A stretch of DNA of 64,000 nt from Rhizobium sophorae (GCF_013087515.1 NZ_JABFCN010000031.1:1-64000), one strand, 5' to 3'; positions 16,647-25,708 are shown, counted from the stretch's first letter. Numbers and translations: made by a program. The notes: a model not told the origin generated them from the sequence alone.

Positions 16647-16939
16647 TCCTTCAGTTTTCCAACGAGGCGGAAAGCGATCTTGAGCAGATCGCCGATTATA
16701 TCGCGCGGGACAATCCCCGACGCGCCCTTTCATTCGTCCGGGAGTTGCGCAGCAAGTGTGAGGATCTCGTCGATAGTCCGGACGGTTTCGCCCTCGTCCC
16801 CCGCTACGAACCCCACGGTATCCGCCGGCGCATTCATGGCAATTATCTGATCTTTTACCGCGTCGAAAACGCAAAGGTGGTCATCGTCCATGTACTGCAT
16901 GGCGCCACCGACTATGGCGCCAACCTGTTCGGTGATTAG
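16643..16939 (+). CDS. parE: ParE-family toxin
   Basis: A 98-residue RelE/ParE-fold toxin: LQFSNEAESDLEQIADYIAR, ARDNPRRALSFVRELRSKCE, GFALVPRYEPHGIRRRIHGN and YLIFYRVENAKVVIVHVLHG follow the family exactly. It is intact and coupled to parD. The IS6 element begins only 25 bases after its stop, so the pair survived at the edge of an insertion. Confidence 0.92.
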   Translation: MILQFSNEAESDLEQIADYIARDNPRRALSFVRELRSKCEDLVDSPDGFALVPRYEPHGIRRRIHGNYLIFYRVENAKVVIVHVLHGATDYGANLFGD

Positions 16940-16963
16940 TTTCGGTCTGTCGATCTGAGCTGA

Positions 16964-17770
16964 GGTGATGTCAGGTTAACTCGATCACGTAAGCTTTCGG
17001 CATGCCGGTTGGAGCAGGCCGCTGTCGCGGTGACCGCCTTCCAATGTGCCATCGCCGTGAGGCGATGCAGATGAACAGCGATGGCAGAGTGGTTGGAGCG
17101 TGCCGGGACGAAGAGGATTTCGGATCGCGGAGAACACACTGACGAAACGTTGCAGCGAACCCGGCGAGCGAAATCGCTGCACGATCCGTTTCCGTTTCCG
17201 CAGAGGAAGATGCGAGTTTTCGGCGCGGTTATTCAGGCCCTTGTGTGATCGATGCTCCACAGTGGGCATCACATGCCGCCGTGCTGCGCCATAAGAGCGA
17301 AGCTTGTCGGTGACGATCCGCTTCGGCAGACATCCCTGCTTCTTCATCAACCGCGTTAGCAGACGCTTGGCAGCCTTGGTGTTGCGGCAGGTCTGGACGA
17401 TCTCGTCGAGAACGTAGCCATCCTGATCGACGGCGCGCCAGAGCCAGTGTTTGCGTCCGCCGATCGTCACGACCACCTCGTCCAGATGCCACACATCATC
17501 TGGGCTTGGCGCCTTCCGCCGCAAGCGGCGCGCATAATCCAGGCCGAACTTCCTCGCCCAACACCGGGTCGTCTCATAGGAAACCATGATGCCGCGCTCC
17601 AGCAGCATTTCTTCGACCAGTCGCAAGTTCAGCGGAAATCGGGTGTAGAGCCAGACCGCATGGGCGATCAAAGAGGGCGCAAAGCGATGCCGTTTGTAGC
17701 TGATAGGATTCAGGTTCATGGCGGCGAGCTAATAGCGAACGCCTTCAAGGAAAGTTAATCTGACATCACC
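16964..17770 (-). mobile_element. IS6-family element, transposase frameshifted near its C terminus
   Basis: An 807-bp IS6 element bounded by imperfect inverted repeats (GGTGATGTCAGGTTAAC at the left; GGTGATGTCAGATTAAC read inward at the right). The transposase frame 16985-17719 (minus) has the DDE triad in DDVWHLDEVVV, RIVTDKLRSYGAA and NNRAENSH. After FSAIRN (near 17115) the frame is wrong; a second frame gives the expected LFVPARSNHSAIAVHLHRL tail. The eight bases flanking each side (TGAGCTGA and CGCTGGAT) do not match, so no target duplication remains. Probably immobile. Confidence 0.85.
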
Positions 17771-17772
17771 CG

Positions 17773-18001
17773 CTGGATCTAAGCGAGATCCGCAGGTCAC
17801 TGCGAGAGCAGCGCAAACTGCGCATCACATTATCTCTGAAAGATGTGAACCTTGGAAAGGAGATCATCTGGCCCGTGATGCATGGGTTCATAGAATTGAA
17901 ACGTTTTATAGCGGCTTGGTGCGAGCTGGACGAAAAGTTTCGTGCCAAGGAATGGCGTGCACAAGAGATTAGGCCTTGCAATAGCGAAGGTGAAGTTTGT
18001 T
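17773..18001 (+). pseudogene. WYL-domain regulator, C-terminal relic cut by IS6
   Basis: Starting right at the IS6 right end, the plus strand reads DLSEIRRSLREQRKLRITLS, then KEIIWPVMHGFIELKRFIAAWCEL and a stop at 18001. The IWP...G...AAWCEL pattern is the WYL domain of YafY-type regulators. The N-terminal HTH part is absent left of the IS, which carries parE instead. The last residues diverge from the family (FRAKEW for FRHFR). Confidence 0.6.
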
Positions 18002-18214
18002 GAGCTTAGCTATTATGCATCGATGTTTTTGCGCGGGGCTAAACCATCTCCGACGGGCCGTCGCTGGATTTCATCTGGGTACATGCAAGGCATTCGGCGT
18101 CGAAGTTCCATAAATTAGCGTTACGCGCCAGACTAGCGGCAGCGAGGCCCAGCAAGGCACGGGCTTGAACGGCAACATGCAATCTCCATCCGGCACGAGC
18201 GAGCCTCCCTAGAA
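18002..18214. other. intergenic, nothing recognised
   Basis: No gene or clear signal seen. It contains the 3' end region of the cold-shock gene. Confidence 0.4.
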
Positions 18215-18418
18215 TTAAAGCACGCTGACGTTCTCGGCCTTTGACTTCCCGGTCTTGCGGTCTTGGCCGATCTCGAAGCTGACCTTGTCACCCTCTCTGA
18301 GCGAGCTGCCACGCTGCAACGAGGACACGTGAACGAAGACATCCTGCCCTCCATTCTCCGGCGTGATAAAACCAAATCCCTTGTCGTCGTTGAAAAATTT
18401 AACGGTACCGGTAGCCAT
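18215..18418 (-). CDS. cspA: cold-shock protein (CspA family)
   Basis: A 67-residue single cold-shock domain that binds single-stranded nucleic acid as an RNA chaperone. The RNP-1 motif KGFGFITPE (residues 13-21) and RNP-2 DVFVHVSSL (26-34) are intact, and the protein has normal length. The ATG at 18418 leaves a divergent promoter region shared with the acetyltransferase gene. The symbol is for the family, as rhizobia hold several paralogues. Confidence 0.95.
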   Translation of the reverse strand: MATGTVKFFNDDKGFGFITPENGGQDVFVHVSSLQRGSSLREGDKVSFEIGQDRKTGKSKAENVSVL

Positions 18419-18554
18419 GACAGTTCCTCTTGAATTCCCAGAGCCTTTTGACTCCGTGACCGGCTTTTACAGCGCCAATGCTTGCCTATCAACCACTGGA
18501 GACGCGATAGTGCTGGTGAGACATTTTAAGAGACCTGTATTGAAAGGCATCCCA

Positions 18555-18974
18555 TTGACCCAGCATGGCGACTACCGCATCGAGTCCCACGTCCCAGGTA
18601 TTGACGATTATTTGCGCCTGCGCCAAGCCTCTGGCCTCAGCCCTTTTACGAGAGAGGCTGCCGAAAAGGGGCTGCCCAATTCGATATTTGGCGTCTGCCT
18701 GATGAGCGGTGACACGGTAATCGGCATGGGTCGCATCATCGGCGACGGAGGCTGCTTCTTTCAGGTCACCGACATCGCGATCATGCCCGAACACCAGGGC
18801 AGGGGGCTCGGCAAGATGATCATGGCTGCACTGACGGACCATATCGAGAACCAGTTGCCGAAGACCGCCTATGTCAGCCTGATCGCCGACGGCCCGGCAA
18901 ATCACCTTTACCGACAGTTCGGTTTCGTCGAAACCGCGCCGCGTTCGGTCGGGATGGCAAGGAACGTTGCCTGA
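18555..18974 (+). CDS. GNAT-family N-acetyltransferase
   Basis: A GNAT protein of about 139 residues. GDYRIESHVPGIDDYLRLRQ opens the fold, CLMSGDTVIGMGRIIGDGG is strands 3-4, and TDIAIMPEHQGRGLGKMIMA is motif A with the acetyl-CoA pyrophosphate loop Q/RxxGxG. The TTG at 18555 is chosen because homology starts there; the frame is open back to an ATG at 18417, which would overlap the cspA start on the other strand. The substrate is unknown. Confidence 0.8.
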   Translation: MTQHGDYRIESHVPGIDDYLRLRQASGLSPFTREAAEKGLPNSIFGVCLMSGDTVIGMGRIIGDGGCFFQVTDIAIMPEHQGRGLGKMIMAALTDHIENQLPKTAYVSLIADGPANHLYRQFGFVETAPRSVGMARNVA

Positions 18975-19438
18975 TCTGGGCACTGGGCGAACTCCCATGG
19001 CCGTGACGCCGCCATCCGCTCGATCCATCCGATACAACGCAAGCGGTGTGCCACTCGCACCTCGTCAGTGAATTTTAGATTTGACGTTGGGTAGCGTGGT
19101 GGGACACGCGAAGGCTGACTGAGGAGCTTGATCGACAACCTTGTGATGCGCCGTTCAGTCTGAGAGTGGGCGGCGAAGCCAGGGGTGGCCTGCGCTCATC
19201 TTGACGTAGGCAATTAAGGCGATTAAGCCTCAAAAAATGCCGAAAACGCTCGCTTTGGGTTGCGGTTCACCAAGCAGATCGGAACTCGGGACTAGGTCCA
19301 GAGTTTCGTCAGCGCGGTCGAGCTTGATTTCGATTTCGGACAAGACGCGCTCCACGTCCGATCGAGCATCGCCAACGCCGAAATCCGCGGGATGCCTAAG
19401 TTTCGCAAATGCAGGACAGGCATCGGCCTCGCGATAAA
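18975..19438. other. intergenic with an unidentified short coding-like stretch
   Basis: No complete gene. From about 19298 to 19441 the plus strand is open (AVELDFDFGQDALHVRSSIA is part of it) and its TGA overlaps the sixA ATG as in an operon. It looks like the end of a protein but I cannot name the family and the frame is closed upstream by a TAG near 19294. Confidence 0.35.
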
Positions 19439-19975
19439 ATGACGCTGAACCCCATGCTGCCGAAACACCGCCTCATCCTTCTGCGCCACGCCAAATCTGC
19501 TTGGCCCGATGGTGTGGCCGACCGTGAACGGCCATTGACGGATCGCGGGCGCAAGGCAGCACCCGTCATCGGCGCCTATATGGCGCGCGAGAAGCTGATC
19601 CCTGATCTCGCCCTCGTCTCGCCGGCCCGCCGAGCGCGGGAAACCTGGAAGCTCGTCCGCGGGGCCTTTTCGAAAAAGGTCTCCGAACGCGAGGCGGCGG
19701 ATATCTACGAGGTGTCGGCCGAGCGCATCCTCGATATGATCCGGGCCGTCGAACCTGGCATCCGCACGCTGCTCATCATCGGCCACAATCCCGGCATGGA
19801 GAATGCGGCCTCGCTTATCGTGGCGGACGGCGATGTCGATGCCGTGGGGCGCATGCGGGAGAAGTTCCCGACTGCGGCACTCGCCGTCATCGACTTCGAT
19901 CTCGACAGATGGGACGAGATTGGGACGGGCACCGGTTATCTCGCACGGTTCGTAACCCCGCGCTCCTTGGGATAA
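19439..19975 (+). CDS. sixA: SixA-like phosphohistidine phosphatase
   Basis: A 178-residue histidine phosphatase of the SixA branch. The RHG motif is RLILLRHAKSAWPD (catalytic His in LLRHAKS), with the partner arginine in SPARRARETW and the second His in LLIIGHNPGMENAA. SixA proteins remove phosphate from phosphohistidine in HPt domains or, in E. coli, from PTS-Ntr NPr. ATG 19439 is used; ATG 19454 is equally possible. No partner gene is adjacent. Confidence 0.88.
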   Translation: MTLNPMLPKHRLILLRHAKSAWPDGVADRERPLTDRGRKAAPVIGAYMAREKLIPDLALVSPARRARETWKLVRGAFSKKVSEREAADIYEVSAERILDMIRAVEPGIRTLLIIGHNPGMENAASLIVADGDVDAVGRMREKFPTAALAVIDFDLDRWDEIGTGTGYLARFVTPRSLG

Positions 19976-20023
19976 TATTGTCACTTTCCGGTTTATTTGG
20001 TGGAGGTGCGCGGCGCTGATTCT

Positions 20024-20390
20024 ACCCTGCGCCGGTTCCGAACGGGCTGTTCGTAGACAGCCGCCGAAAAGGCCGGTGGGGTGTCCCGAAGGGGCCTACT
20101 GAGGGCCGCGAGCCGAGTAGCGCGGCTGGCTTGAGGGAGGCGTTCGAGGAGGCTGGCATCATCGGCGTCGTCGACAGCACGCCGTTTGGCAATTTACCTA
20201 TCGCAAGGACACGAGCACAAACCGATACAATGTCACGGTTCATCTCCTGAAGGTGTCGAAGGTCGCCAGCACGTTTCCGGAAAAAGGCATCCGCAGGACG
20301 CAGTGGTTCCTGCTGAAGGACGCTGTCCGCGATGCCGCGCAGCCGGGTCTCGGGACACTCTTGTCGCGGCTTGAGGCCTTGGGCGTATGA
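20024..20390 (+). pseudogene. Nudix hydrolase, frameshifted relic
   Basis: The plus strand contains a Nudix box: GRWGVPKGPTEGREPSSAAG leads into LREAFEEAGIIGVVDSTPFG (the REUxEExGU core is intact). Just after, near 20190, the frame changes; the continuation is FTYRKDTSTNRYNVTVHLLK, FPEKGIRRTQWFLLKDAV and GLGTLLSRLEALGV with a stop at 20388. The expected glycine 5 residues before the first Glu is present. One frameshift and a doubtful start make it a pseudogene. Confidence 0.65.
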
Positions 20391-20521
20391 AGTTCGGCTT
20401 CGGCAAATCGCTCTCAAGGGCTTTCAAAGCCCAGAAAGAAATCAGCAGGCTGATTGAGAAGGCTTTCAAAGCGCCGCAACGCAAACCCATCCGTGCGAGG
20501 CTGCCACGAGTAAACCTTTAA
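20387..20521 (+). CDS. small basic protein or 5' relic, 44 aa
   Basis: An ATG overlapping the Nudix stop (ATGA) opens a 44-codon frame, MKFGFGKSLSRAFKAQKEIS then a Lys/Arg-rich tail. A second basic frame (LTSGAGGKRPKRPQPRNKAQ) follows without a start up to a stop at about 20640, so the two may once have been one gene broken by a frameshift. Family unknown. Confidence 0.35.
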   Translation: MKFGFGKSLSRAFKAQKEISRLIEKAFKAPQRKPIRARLPRVNL

Positions 20522-20652
20522 CGAGCGGTGCAGGCGGGAAACGACCCAAGCGTCCGCAGCCACGCAACAAAGCACAGAAAGTCCCGCACAAGCGCCTGTT
20601 GACAGAGTATCGCGCCCGGTCGAAAAGGGTTCGGCTGTAAAGGAGATGATCG

Positions 20653-21057
20653 ATGGCTGAAGAGAATAACACCGCCCCCGCTACTACCGTGGCGGCGCCG
20701 GTCGAGACACCCGCTGTGAAGAAAACGCGAGCACCCCGTCAGAAGAAGGCGGTTGACGCGCCGACAGACGTTTCGTCGCAAGCTGCAGCTGCACCGGCGG
20801 AGTCCGTAAAGGCTGCCATGGGTCGTGGCAGGAAGGCCAAAGCGGTCGTTGCAAAGCCCGATGCTGCAGCAAAGGCTACCAGAGCCAAGCGCACACCCAA
20901 GGCTGTCGTACAGCCGCAATCAACCCCTGTGGCAGTGCTTGATGAGATTGAAGATCTGATTAAGCTGGAAGAAGAGAACCAGCGTCTTCGCAAGCTGCTT
21001 GCCGAAAAGCTGCGCAACGAAAACGCCGATCTGCGCAGGCGGCTCGATCGCGTCTGA
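20653..21057 (+). CDS. SyrB-like regulator, first of three
   Basis: A 134-residue protein with an Ala/Lys/Pro-rich, disordered N-terminal ~90 residues (KKTRAPRQKKAVDA, AMGRGRKAKAVVAKP, reminiscent of AT-hook/histone-like tails) and a C-terminal leucine-zipper coiled coil, DEIEDLIKLEEENQRLRKLL to NADLRRRLDRV. This is the SyrB pattern; SyrB of Sinorhizobium meliloti lowers expression of syrM, a symbiosis regulator. AAGGAG precedes the ATG. A DNA-interaction role is inferred from composition. Confidence 0.75.
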   Translation: MAEENNTAPATTVAAPVETPAVKKTRAPRQKKAVDAPTDVSSQAAAAPAESVKAAMGRGRKAKAVVAKPDAAAKATRAKRTPKAVVQPQSTPVAVLDEIEDLIKLEEENQRLRKLLAEKLRNENADLRRRLDRV

Positions 21058-21179
21058 CGCGAACAGTGCTGTCGTTTGCCTGTTTGACAGCGGCGAGCAT
21101 ACCGATCCGAGAAATTTGGCAAGCGGGATCTGCAAGGATCTCGCAGCGCTGTTGCGCATTCAGTCAGGGGTAAAGCAGT

Positions 21180-21791
21180 ATGAAGTCACCATGGCGATTT
21201 CTCGCGGACCTGACGTCGCGCCGCAAAACGCAATCGTCGCCATTAGTCCCCGCGGAAGACAAACCGGCTGAGGACCAGGCAGGCGATCAGGACGTGGCGC
21301 CGGCGCGTTCTGCAACTACAGCTGAGCCGCCCGATCATTCGCTCGGAATGACAGACATCGCCGCCGTCGCTTCGCCGGTTGCGTCATCATCGGTGGTCAG
21401 TGCCACAGTCGAACCGAGCGAAGTCGCCTCCCATTTACCGTCGGAACCAACGGTTGACATAGTGGAGCCGGAAGTCGCGATCGAGCGACCAGATCCCACT
21501 GTGGTGGCAATTGCACCGGCAAACCTTGGCGATATGGAAGCCCTGTCGACCTCTGGCAAAAATCGGTCGAAGCGTATAAAGGCCGGTTCGGTTGAAGTCG
21601 TGACGCAGTCTCCGTTCAAGTCGAGTGACGACCCACAACCTGCATCTCTTCCGGCGCAGCCTCTGACATTTCTTCAGGAGGTGGCCGCTCTCGACGAAGA
21701 AATCGCGGCGCTAAAGGCTGCCTTGGCGCTGAAGCTGAAACTGCAGAACGCTCAATTGAAAAAGATGCTCGAGCGCTTTGATATTCGTTAG
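21180..21791 (+). CDS. SyrB-like protein, second of three
   Basis: A 203-residue protein made of a long low-complexity Pro/Ala/Val/Ser segment (residues ~20-165), with SGKNRSKRIKAG as its only basic patch, and a C-terminal coiled coil, VAALDEEIAALKAALALKLK followed by LQNAQLKKMLERFDIR. The coiled-coil end matches the neighbouring SyrB-like proteins (LxxKLxxxNAxLxxxLxR). Divergence from the first copy is large apart from this end. Function unknown; heterodimer formation with its neighbours is plausible. Confidence 0.6.
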   Translation: MKSPWRFLADLTSRRKTQSSPLVPAEDKPAEDQAGDQDVAPARSATTAEPPDHSLGMTDIAAVASPVASSSVVSATVEPSEVASHLPSEPTVDIVEPEVAIERPDPTVVAIAPANLGDMEALSTSGKNRSKRIKAGSVEVVTQSPFKSSDDPQPASLPAQPLTFLQEVAALDEEIAALKAALALKLKLQNAQLKKMLERFDIR

Positions 21792-21823
21792 CCTGCCGGT
21801 CAGGCTGTTATGATTGGAATGAC

Positions 21824-22405
21824 ATGAAAACCCCGCAGAGAAATTTCGTTGTCGAGATCAAGTCGAAGGGCCGTCGATCGGCCGTCCGGCAGGGATCCAT
21901 CTGGGGCAGCACAGATCTGAAGGCATTTGCCCGTCAGGCAGCCAGCGTGGCGCCGCAGCTTTTCGAGGACGCGCAGAAGGCTGAACCGGCGATCGAAGAC
22001 ATTTTCGTCGCGCCTGCCATGGAAAATGTGCCCGTTGGAGGGCCGCTCCTCGCGCCGGTGGCTGAGACTTCTGATGCCATCGCTGCGATCGCCGTGGCTA
22101 CTGAGGAAGAGCGCTCAGAGCCTCAAGAACTGGCCGCCGGCGAAGTCCAGGCAAAAGCCGCCGTTGCGACAAGAAAACCCCATCGATCGGGGATGACAGG
22201 CCGTCAGTCGCCAACCACGCCCAAAGGCGGCGATAAGGTCGGTATCTCACTAACTTCCCACTTGGCTGCTCCCGGCGAAGCTTCAATTGATGAATTGCCC
22301 GCCCTCGAAGCCGAAAATCGCCGATTGAAGGCGCTTTTGGCCGATCGCCTTAGCCAACAGAATCTGCGGCTTCGAATGATGTTGCGTCGCTTCGGTGCTG
22401 TCTGA
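21824..22405 (+). CDS. SyrB-like protein, third of three
   Basis: A 193-residue protein beginning MKTPQRNFVVEIKSKGRRSA, which looks like a short ordered and basic N terminus, then RQGSIWGSTDLKAFARQAAS, a low-complexity middle, and the C-terminal coil DELPALEAENRRLKALLADR ending LRLRMMLRRFGAV. It starts 32 bases after the second copy. The shared C-terminal coil and tandem order suggest an old duplication series. Confidence 0.6.
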   Translation: MKTPQRNFVVEIKSKGRRSAVRQGSIWGSTDLKAFARQAASVAPQLFEDAQKAEPAIEDIFVAPAMENVPVGGPLLAPVAETSDAIAAIAVATEEERSEPQELAAGEVQAKAAVATRKPHRSGMTGRQSPTTPKGGDKVGISLTSHLAAPGEASIDELPALEAENRRLKALLADRLSQQNLRLRMMLRRFGAV

Positions 22406-22446
22406 GCCCGACAGCATATCCTTGGCTTTACCCTGTCGTGACTAGC

Positions 22447-22760
22447 TCATTGTTTGGAAAACTCTTTCGATGGTGCGATAGCTAATTGCGTCGTTGATGC
22501 GCTCCTGCCAGCCTGGACCTTCTGCCTGAAAATAGGCAAGCAACTCGCTTTAGAGCTTCGGGACACTGGCTCCTTGACGCCTCGGCAGCGCTCGCGAGCC
22601 GCGACTACCTTCTTTGCCGGCTTGAACAAGACCTCTGCAGCGTCAAGTGGATTGGCCGGACGTCGTGGTGTGGCGGCTGCTGAAGAGGCGCTTGCTCAAG
22701 CGAAGTGGCAGAAATGGATATCGAGCAGAGGCTTCCGATTGTGATGGCGAAATCCCTACA
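22447..22760 (-). pseudogene. BrnA/DUF4415-type antitoxin relic
   Basis: On the minus strand one frame gives ANPLDAAEVLFKPAKKVVAA and, after a frame change, LLAYFQAEGPGWQERINDAI. The latter is the C-terminal helix of the BrnA/DUF4415 ribbon-helix-helix antitoxins (xFxAxGxGWQxRIN). Stops and frame changes interrupt it and no BrnT toxin is visible. It fills most of the gap between the SyrB-like genes and the anti-sigma gene. Confidence 0.45.
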
Positions 22761-22903
22761 GAACCCGCCACCCGATGATTTGGCTGCCCCAAACTGAATA
22801 TATTCCATAAATGGACTTTATGCCTCGAGGTCCATTTACCATCACACACGTCGCCGGTTCGATACCTTTCAAGGCGCCGAATTCCTTTGTGACGGTAAGC
22901 CCT

Positions 22904-23671
22904 TTAAATCTGCGAGCGCATTTCATCAGCAATTGGATGAAGTTCCTGAGAACCAATTGCGCCGACGAGGCTATAACCCAACCCCCTGCTTGCCCAGCTC
23001 CAACCACGAATGTCCCGCTGTTCGCTGGCGACCATTTGCTTGTCCTGATCGACCTTCATGCGGCGGGTCAGCATGACAAGACGACTCCCTCTGTCGTTGT
23101 CGTACATGAGCATGAACCCCGATCCATGGAACGTCGGGATAACGCGTCCACCCATGAGCCGGTAACCTGCTTTGGTAAGGTCTGGAATGGCGACCGAGCC
23201 GCCGAGCGTTTCCGAGGCAAGGAGTTTCAGATCGTCGGTGCCATCCGCGCGCACTTCGACCGGTCTCAGCCGGTCGCCAGCAAAGGCACTGTAGCTCGCC
23301 GACGCCTCCTGAGCCAATGCCGAGACGCCCTCAGTCGGCGGCATGCTGTATCCTTTTACCAGCCATCCCCCCGAAGCGCCGATAGCCAACAGGACGATTG
23401 CCGCCGCGGCCGATTGTGCCACGCGCGGTCTGCCGGCCGGTCTCTGCATTTCAATGATATTCGCGAGGTTCAGCCGGCTTGGGACAGGTTCGGTCGCGGT
23501 CGGTTCCAGAGCAGACCTCAGTCCCGCTGCCTGCATCTGATAGGACGCCACACGCTTTGCCGCCTCCTCATTCGTATCAAGGAACGCCGCCACATCGCGA
23601 TATCGTTCGGCATCGAGGGCCTTGTCGACAAATGCGTGGAGGTCGTCTTCGGTGATCGGTCTTTTGTTCAT
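22904..23671 (-). CDS. membrane anti-sigma factor
   Basis: A 255-residue single-pass anti-sigma factor. The cytoplasmic N terminus TEDDLHAFVDKALDAERYRD is the anti-sigma domain start, a zinc-free variant since the HxxxCxxC motif is absent. A membrane helix spans residues ~86-107 (SAAAAIVLLAIGASGGWLVK), and ~145 residues follow on the periplasmic side. It overlaps the sigma gene by 4 bases, so it should sequester that ECF factor until a periplasmic signal arrives. Confidence 0.9.
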   Translation of the reverse strand: MNKRPITEDDLHAFVDKALDAERYRDVAAFLDTNEEAAKRVASYQMQAAGLRSALEPTATEPVPSRLNLANIIEMQRPAGRPRVAQSAAAAIVLLAIGASGGWLVKGYSMPPTEGVSALAQEASASYSAFAGDRLRPVEVRADGTDDLKLLASETLGGSVAIPDLTKAGYRLMGGRVIPTFHGSGFMLMYDNDRGSRLVMLTRRMKVDQDKQMVASEQRDIRGWSWASRGLGYSLVGAIGSQELHPIADEMRSQI

Positions 23672-24195
23672 TTAACCCTCCGGATATACGGGCCGGCGCC
23701 TGCGGCGCCTTCCGGTTTGGTTTCGAGGATAAGTCTCAATTGCTCGCGTGCCCGCGACAGGCGCGACATGACCGTGCCGATCGGAACGTCTAGGACCGTC
23801 GCGGCTTCGGCGTAGCTTAAGTCCTCCACGGAGACCAGAAGCAAGATGCTTCGGTAATCCGGGGCAAGGCGCTCGATTGCCGCCAGAACGTCTTGGCCGA
23901 ACAAGGTTTGTTCCTGGCCGGCGGTTACCGCCCCTGTCGCCTCCGGCATGTCCTCGATCGCGACGGTACCGGCGCGTCTGGCTTCCTGGCGTATTCGATT
24001 CACCGCGAGATTATGGAGGATCGCAAACACCCACGAGCGCGCGTCGGCATCCCGTCGACGCGACCAGTTCATGACGATCCGCTCGAGGCAATCTTGTACG
24101 ATGTCGTCGGCAGTTTCCCGATCTCTGAGCAAGCCACGTGCATAGCGTCTCAATGCCGGGATCATTGGTTCCACCTGCGATAACAGATCATCCAT
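23668..24195 (-). CDS. ECF RNA polymerase sigma factor
   Basis: A 175-residue ECF sigma factor. Region 2 is ALRRYARGLLRDRETADDIV with QDCLERIVMNWSR and SWVFAILHNLAVNRIRQEAR; region 4 is AIERLAPDYRSILLLVSVED and LSYAEAATVLDVPIGTVMSR with the -35-recognition helix. No extra C-terminal domain. It lies between the secreted propeller gene and its anti-sigma partner. The promoter seen at 26229-26257 has ECF form, so the operon is probably self-activated. Confidence 0.93.
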   Translation of the reverse strand: MDDLLSQVEPMIPALRRYARGLLRDRETADDIVQDCLERIVMNWSRRRDADARSWVFAILHNLAVNRIRQEARRAGTVAIEDMPEATGAVTAGQEQTLFGQDVLAAIERLAPDYRSILLLVSVEDLSYAEAATVLDVPIGTVMSRLSRAREQLRLILETKPEGAAGAGPYIRRVK

Positions 24196-24250
24196 GTCTT
24201 CAATCCTTCAGGCTGGATGGCCCGCGGTCGTGCGGCGCCATCCTATCCCA

Positions 24251-25708
24251 TCAATCGGCTTGCACTTGCAAGACATCGCCTGGGTTGCCGTCGACCGAGG
24301 ATGCAACAACGATATAGCGGCGCTCGTCCTTGTGCTTGGATTCTACAATCTGGCGGATCGGACCGACCGCGTTGACGATTGCCGAGCCGGCCGGGTTAGT
24401 CATGAAACTGGAAAGGCCCTGCAGCGGTCCGCTGCCATCTGCCTTATCCGAGAGTGCCAGAACGTACATCTTCTTCGGCTCCAGTCCTGTAACGGATGCC
24501 TGCAACACCTGGGTCAGACCCTGATCGAACAGAGAAACGCTGGTCGGAGCCTTCCTTTCCTTGTCGCCCTTCATTTCGAGCGTCAGGTGAGCGGCGACAC
24601 CTGCCGTGCCGAGCGGCTGCAGGTTCTGTAAGCCATCGCCTTCCGGAACCGCGTTCGGCACGTAGGTGACCGCCTGGGCAGCCTGGCCGATCGGGATCGT
24701 GGCGATCACCTTGTTGGTCAGCGTATCGATCGCGGCCATGGCATCGGCATTTTCGAGGCCGACATAAACGCGTGTACCGTCACCCGATGGCCAGATGCCG
24801 TGCGGCAGATTGCCGACCGGGATCGTTGTGACCTGCTCGAAATTGTCAGTCCGGAAGACTTTCACTTCGTTCAGACCACCGACCGTTACATAGGCGAAGC
24901 TGCCATTCTTGTTCGTTACAAGATTAACGTGGTTGGTGATCGGGCCGGTATCTATCGTCTTAATCAGATCGAAAGGCGCCTGGGCGTTGAAGACCTGCGT
25001 CTTGCCGACATCCTTCAGCGTGAACCAGACCTGCTTGCCATCCGGGGATGCGGCGATGTTCGGGCAGAACGGGCTCGCCTGTTTCACATGGCCGACAATC
25101 TGGTGATTGGCGACATTGACGACGACCGTCTCCGGATTAAACGACGAGCAGATGTAGCCGTATTTTCCGTCCGGCGAGAAAATCTGCATGCCTGGGCCCG
25201 CGGGCACTTTGATTTGCGCCTTCTCTTCGTAGGTGCTCGCGTCGATGACCGAGATATAGTCCTCGCCGCGAACGGTAACCCAGACCTCCTTGCCGTCAGG
25301 CGTAAAGAAGGCCTCATGTGGCGAACGGCCGACATAGGTCGTATGCTTGACGGCATTGGTGACGGTATCAATGAAGGTCACCGAATTGGAGCCGATCGAA
25401 ACGACGGCGATCGTCTTCTTGTCCGGCGAGAAACCCATGCCATGCACCAGGACCTGGCCCTTGTAGAGGGGGCTGAGGTTGCCAGGCTGAGGATCGCCAA
25501 GCTTGATGACGCCGAGAAGCTTGTTGGTGGCCGGGTCGCTGACCGACACAGTATTGGAGAACTGCTCCGCGGCGTAGACGCGGTCCTTGCGGCTGACCGG
25601 TATGTCAGGATCGGATGCCGCGAACGGCGCCTGGCCTGCGAAGGCAGAAAAAGGCAATAGCATGCTGCCCGCCAGCAAGCTGGCGGCAAAAGATGTCCGA
25701 ATGTTCAT
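24251..25708 (-). CDS. secreted YVTN/YncE-type beta-propeller protein
   Basis: A 485-residue exported protein: a signal peptide of ~24 residues ending AFAGQ, then repeating blades such as VYAAEQFSNTVSVSDPATNK, GSNSVTFIDTVTNAVKHTTY, DYISVIDASTYEEKAQIKVP and RVYVGLENADAMAAIDTLTN (YVTN-family beta-propeller, residues ~40-350). The last ~130 residues form a separate domain (LEMKGDKERKAPTSVSLFDQ, KMYVLALSDKADGSGPLQGL). It starts 16 bases after the DUF305 gene. In such clusters these proteins are linked to metal or oxidative stress; no ligand can be read here. Confidence 0.88.
   Translation of the reverse strand: MNIRTSFAASLLAGSMLLPFSAFAGQAPFAASDPDIPVSRKDRVYAAEQFSNTVSVSDPATNKLLGVIKLGDPQPGNLSPLYKGQVLVHGMGFSPDKKTIAVVSIGSNSVTFIDTVTNAVKHTTYVGRSPHEAFFTPDGKEVWVTVRGEDYISVIDASTYEEKAQIKVPAGPGMQIFSPDGKYGYICSSFNPETVVVNVANHQIVGHVKQASPFCPNIAASPDGKQVWFTLKDVGKTQVFNAQAPFDLIKTIDTGPITNHVNLVTNKNGSFAYVTVGGLNEVKVFRTDNFEQVTTIPVGNLPHGIWPSGDGTRVYVGLENADAMAAIDTLTNKVIATIPIGQAAQAVTYVPNAVPEGDGLQNLQPLGTAGVAAHLTLEMKGDKERKAPTSVSLFDQGLTQVLQASVTGLEPKKMYVLALSDKADGSGPLQGLSSFMTNPAGSAIVNAVGPIRQIVESKHKDERRYIVVASSVDGNPGDVLQVQAD

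Noticed and set aside
22454..22744. 96-codon plus-strand frame after the third SyrB-like gene
   Set aside because: The minus strand carries recognisable BrnA/DUF4415 residues here, so the plus frame is judged a shadow.
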